Assembly (NCBI GenBank): GCA_965223215.1
Contig: CBDCVZ010000010.1
Location: 620,001-684,000, forward strand
Direction of reading: 5' to 3'
Length of the DNA: 64,000 nucleotides
Origin: JABDMH01 sp965223215
GTDB taxonomy: Bacteria; Bacteroidota; Bacteroidia; Chitinophagales; Saprospiraceae
Position numbers and translations under genes: made by a program. The notes beneath the pieces were generated by a model. The model worked only from the letters and a program-made list of their open reading frames with translations. It was not told the origin of the DNA and made no database searches. The stretch's first letter is position 1, and every line of letters begins with the position of its first letter. Shown piece after piece: positions 63,722 through 64,000 of this stretch.

Positions 63722-64000
63722 ATGCCTCAACGACCTTCCGTTTTAATTGAAGATTTGGGCCAAATGCCTTATCAAAAGGCCTGGCAATATCAGACTGAAA
63801 TCCATCAGCAGCTGATAGCACAAAAACGGCAAAATCGAGATCAGTCAGAGGGCGAGAGGGAACCACAACAACATCGACTGCTATTGTGTGAACACCCACC
63901 TGTTTATACGTTAGGCAAATCCGGGTCCATGAATCACTTATTGGTACCTGAAGAAGAACTGGAAAAGCAGGGCACTCAATTCTTTAAAATTAACCGTGGT
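63722..64000 (+). CDS. lipB: Octanoyltransferase LipB, N-terminal part
   Basis: The open frame runs from ATG at 63722 to the window edge (93 codons, no stop). It reads EDLGQMPYQKAWQYQ, then LLLCEHPPVYTLGKSGSMNH and, at the edge, the start of the FFKINRG strand, which is the N-terminal third of LipB. LipB moves octanoate from acyl carrier protein to lipoyl domains. The catalytic Cys/Lys lie beyond the window. Confidence 0.9.
   Translation, partial: MPQRPSVLIEDLGQMPYQKAWQYQTEIHQQLIAQKRQNRDQSEGEREPQQHRLLLCEHPPVYTLGKSGSMNHLLVPEEELEKQGTQFFKINRG

Overview
The window reads as chromosome from a member of the Bacteroidota, probably a free-living marine or aquatic polysaccharide degrader (Saprospiria/Cytophagia-like; the exact group is inference). 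The evidence is two SusC/SusD pairs, several lipoproteins and sulfatases, C-terminal type IX secretion (T9SS) sorting domains, DUF5683 beside parAB, and a few matches to the Bacteroidota promoter element TAnnTTTG. There is one tRNA, no rRNA, no CRISPR array and no intact insertion sequence.

Layout: (1) 182-7847 is an ester-cleaving group: a sulfatase interrupted by an in-frame TGA, two intact lipoprotein sulfatases, a PhoD-like lipoprotein phosphatase and a tandem DUF2911 protein. (2) 8026-15040 holds a complete Anbu-type locus: a proteasome-like Ntn-hydrolase, an Alpha-E protein and a circularly permuted ATP-grasp ligase on the minus strand, and divergently a 1104-residue transglutaminase/DUF2126 (circularly permuted glutamine-synthetase-like) fusion. 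It was predicted bioinformatically to be a peptide-synthesis or peptide-tagging system and its substrate is still not established; it is the most interesting system here. (3) 15062-19246 has a heparinase II/III-like lyase, an AT-rich alpha/beta hydrolase and a T9SS repeat protein. (4) 19461-39134 is a large polysaccharide utilisation locus: susD-susC, a divergent membrane-spanning one-component regulator, a T9SS GH144-like enzyme, a T9SS protein with six repeats of about 150 residues, a second susC-susD pair split by the wreck of a four-helix-bundle gene, and a second, lipoprotein GH144-like enzyme. The two GH144-like enzymes suggest a beta-1,2-glucan target.

(5) 39131-46423 has a glyoxalase-like protein, an XRE-cupin regulator preceded by 16-base direct repeats, a putative outer-membrane barrel, tRNA-Gly(GCC), and a DUF1549/DUF1553 plus DUF1501 pair of the planctomycete cytochrome type. 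(6) 46623-64000 is mostly housekeeping: deoxynucleoside kinase, gatC, a LolD-type ATPase, a PduO-type cobalamin adenosyltransferase with DUF6580, CPBP and M1 peptidases, ABC transporters, fmt, SCP2, DUF5683, parB, parA, UPF0173, an FMN reductase and the start of lipB.

How they fit together: secreted and surface enzymes cleave sulfate, phosphate and glucan; SusCD pairs import oligosaccharides; the periplasmic-sensor regulator probably switches the glucan locus on. The Anbu locus is a self-contained cytoplasmic module whose four parts (two ligase types, transglutaminase-like domain, peptidase) could make and break an unusual amide-linked peptide or tag. All assignments are from reading translated sequence and motifs; no database search was run.
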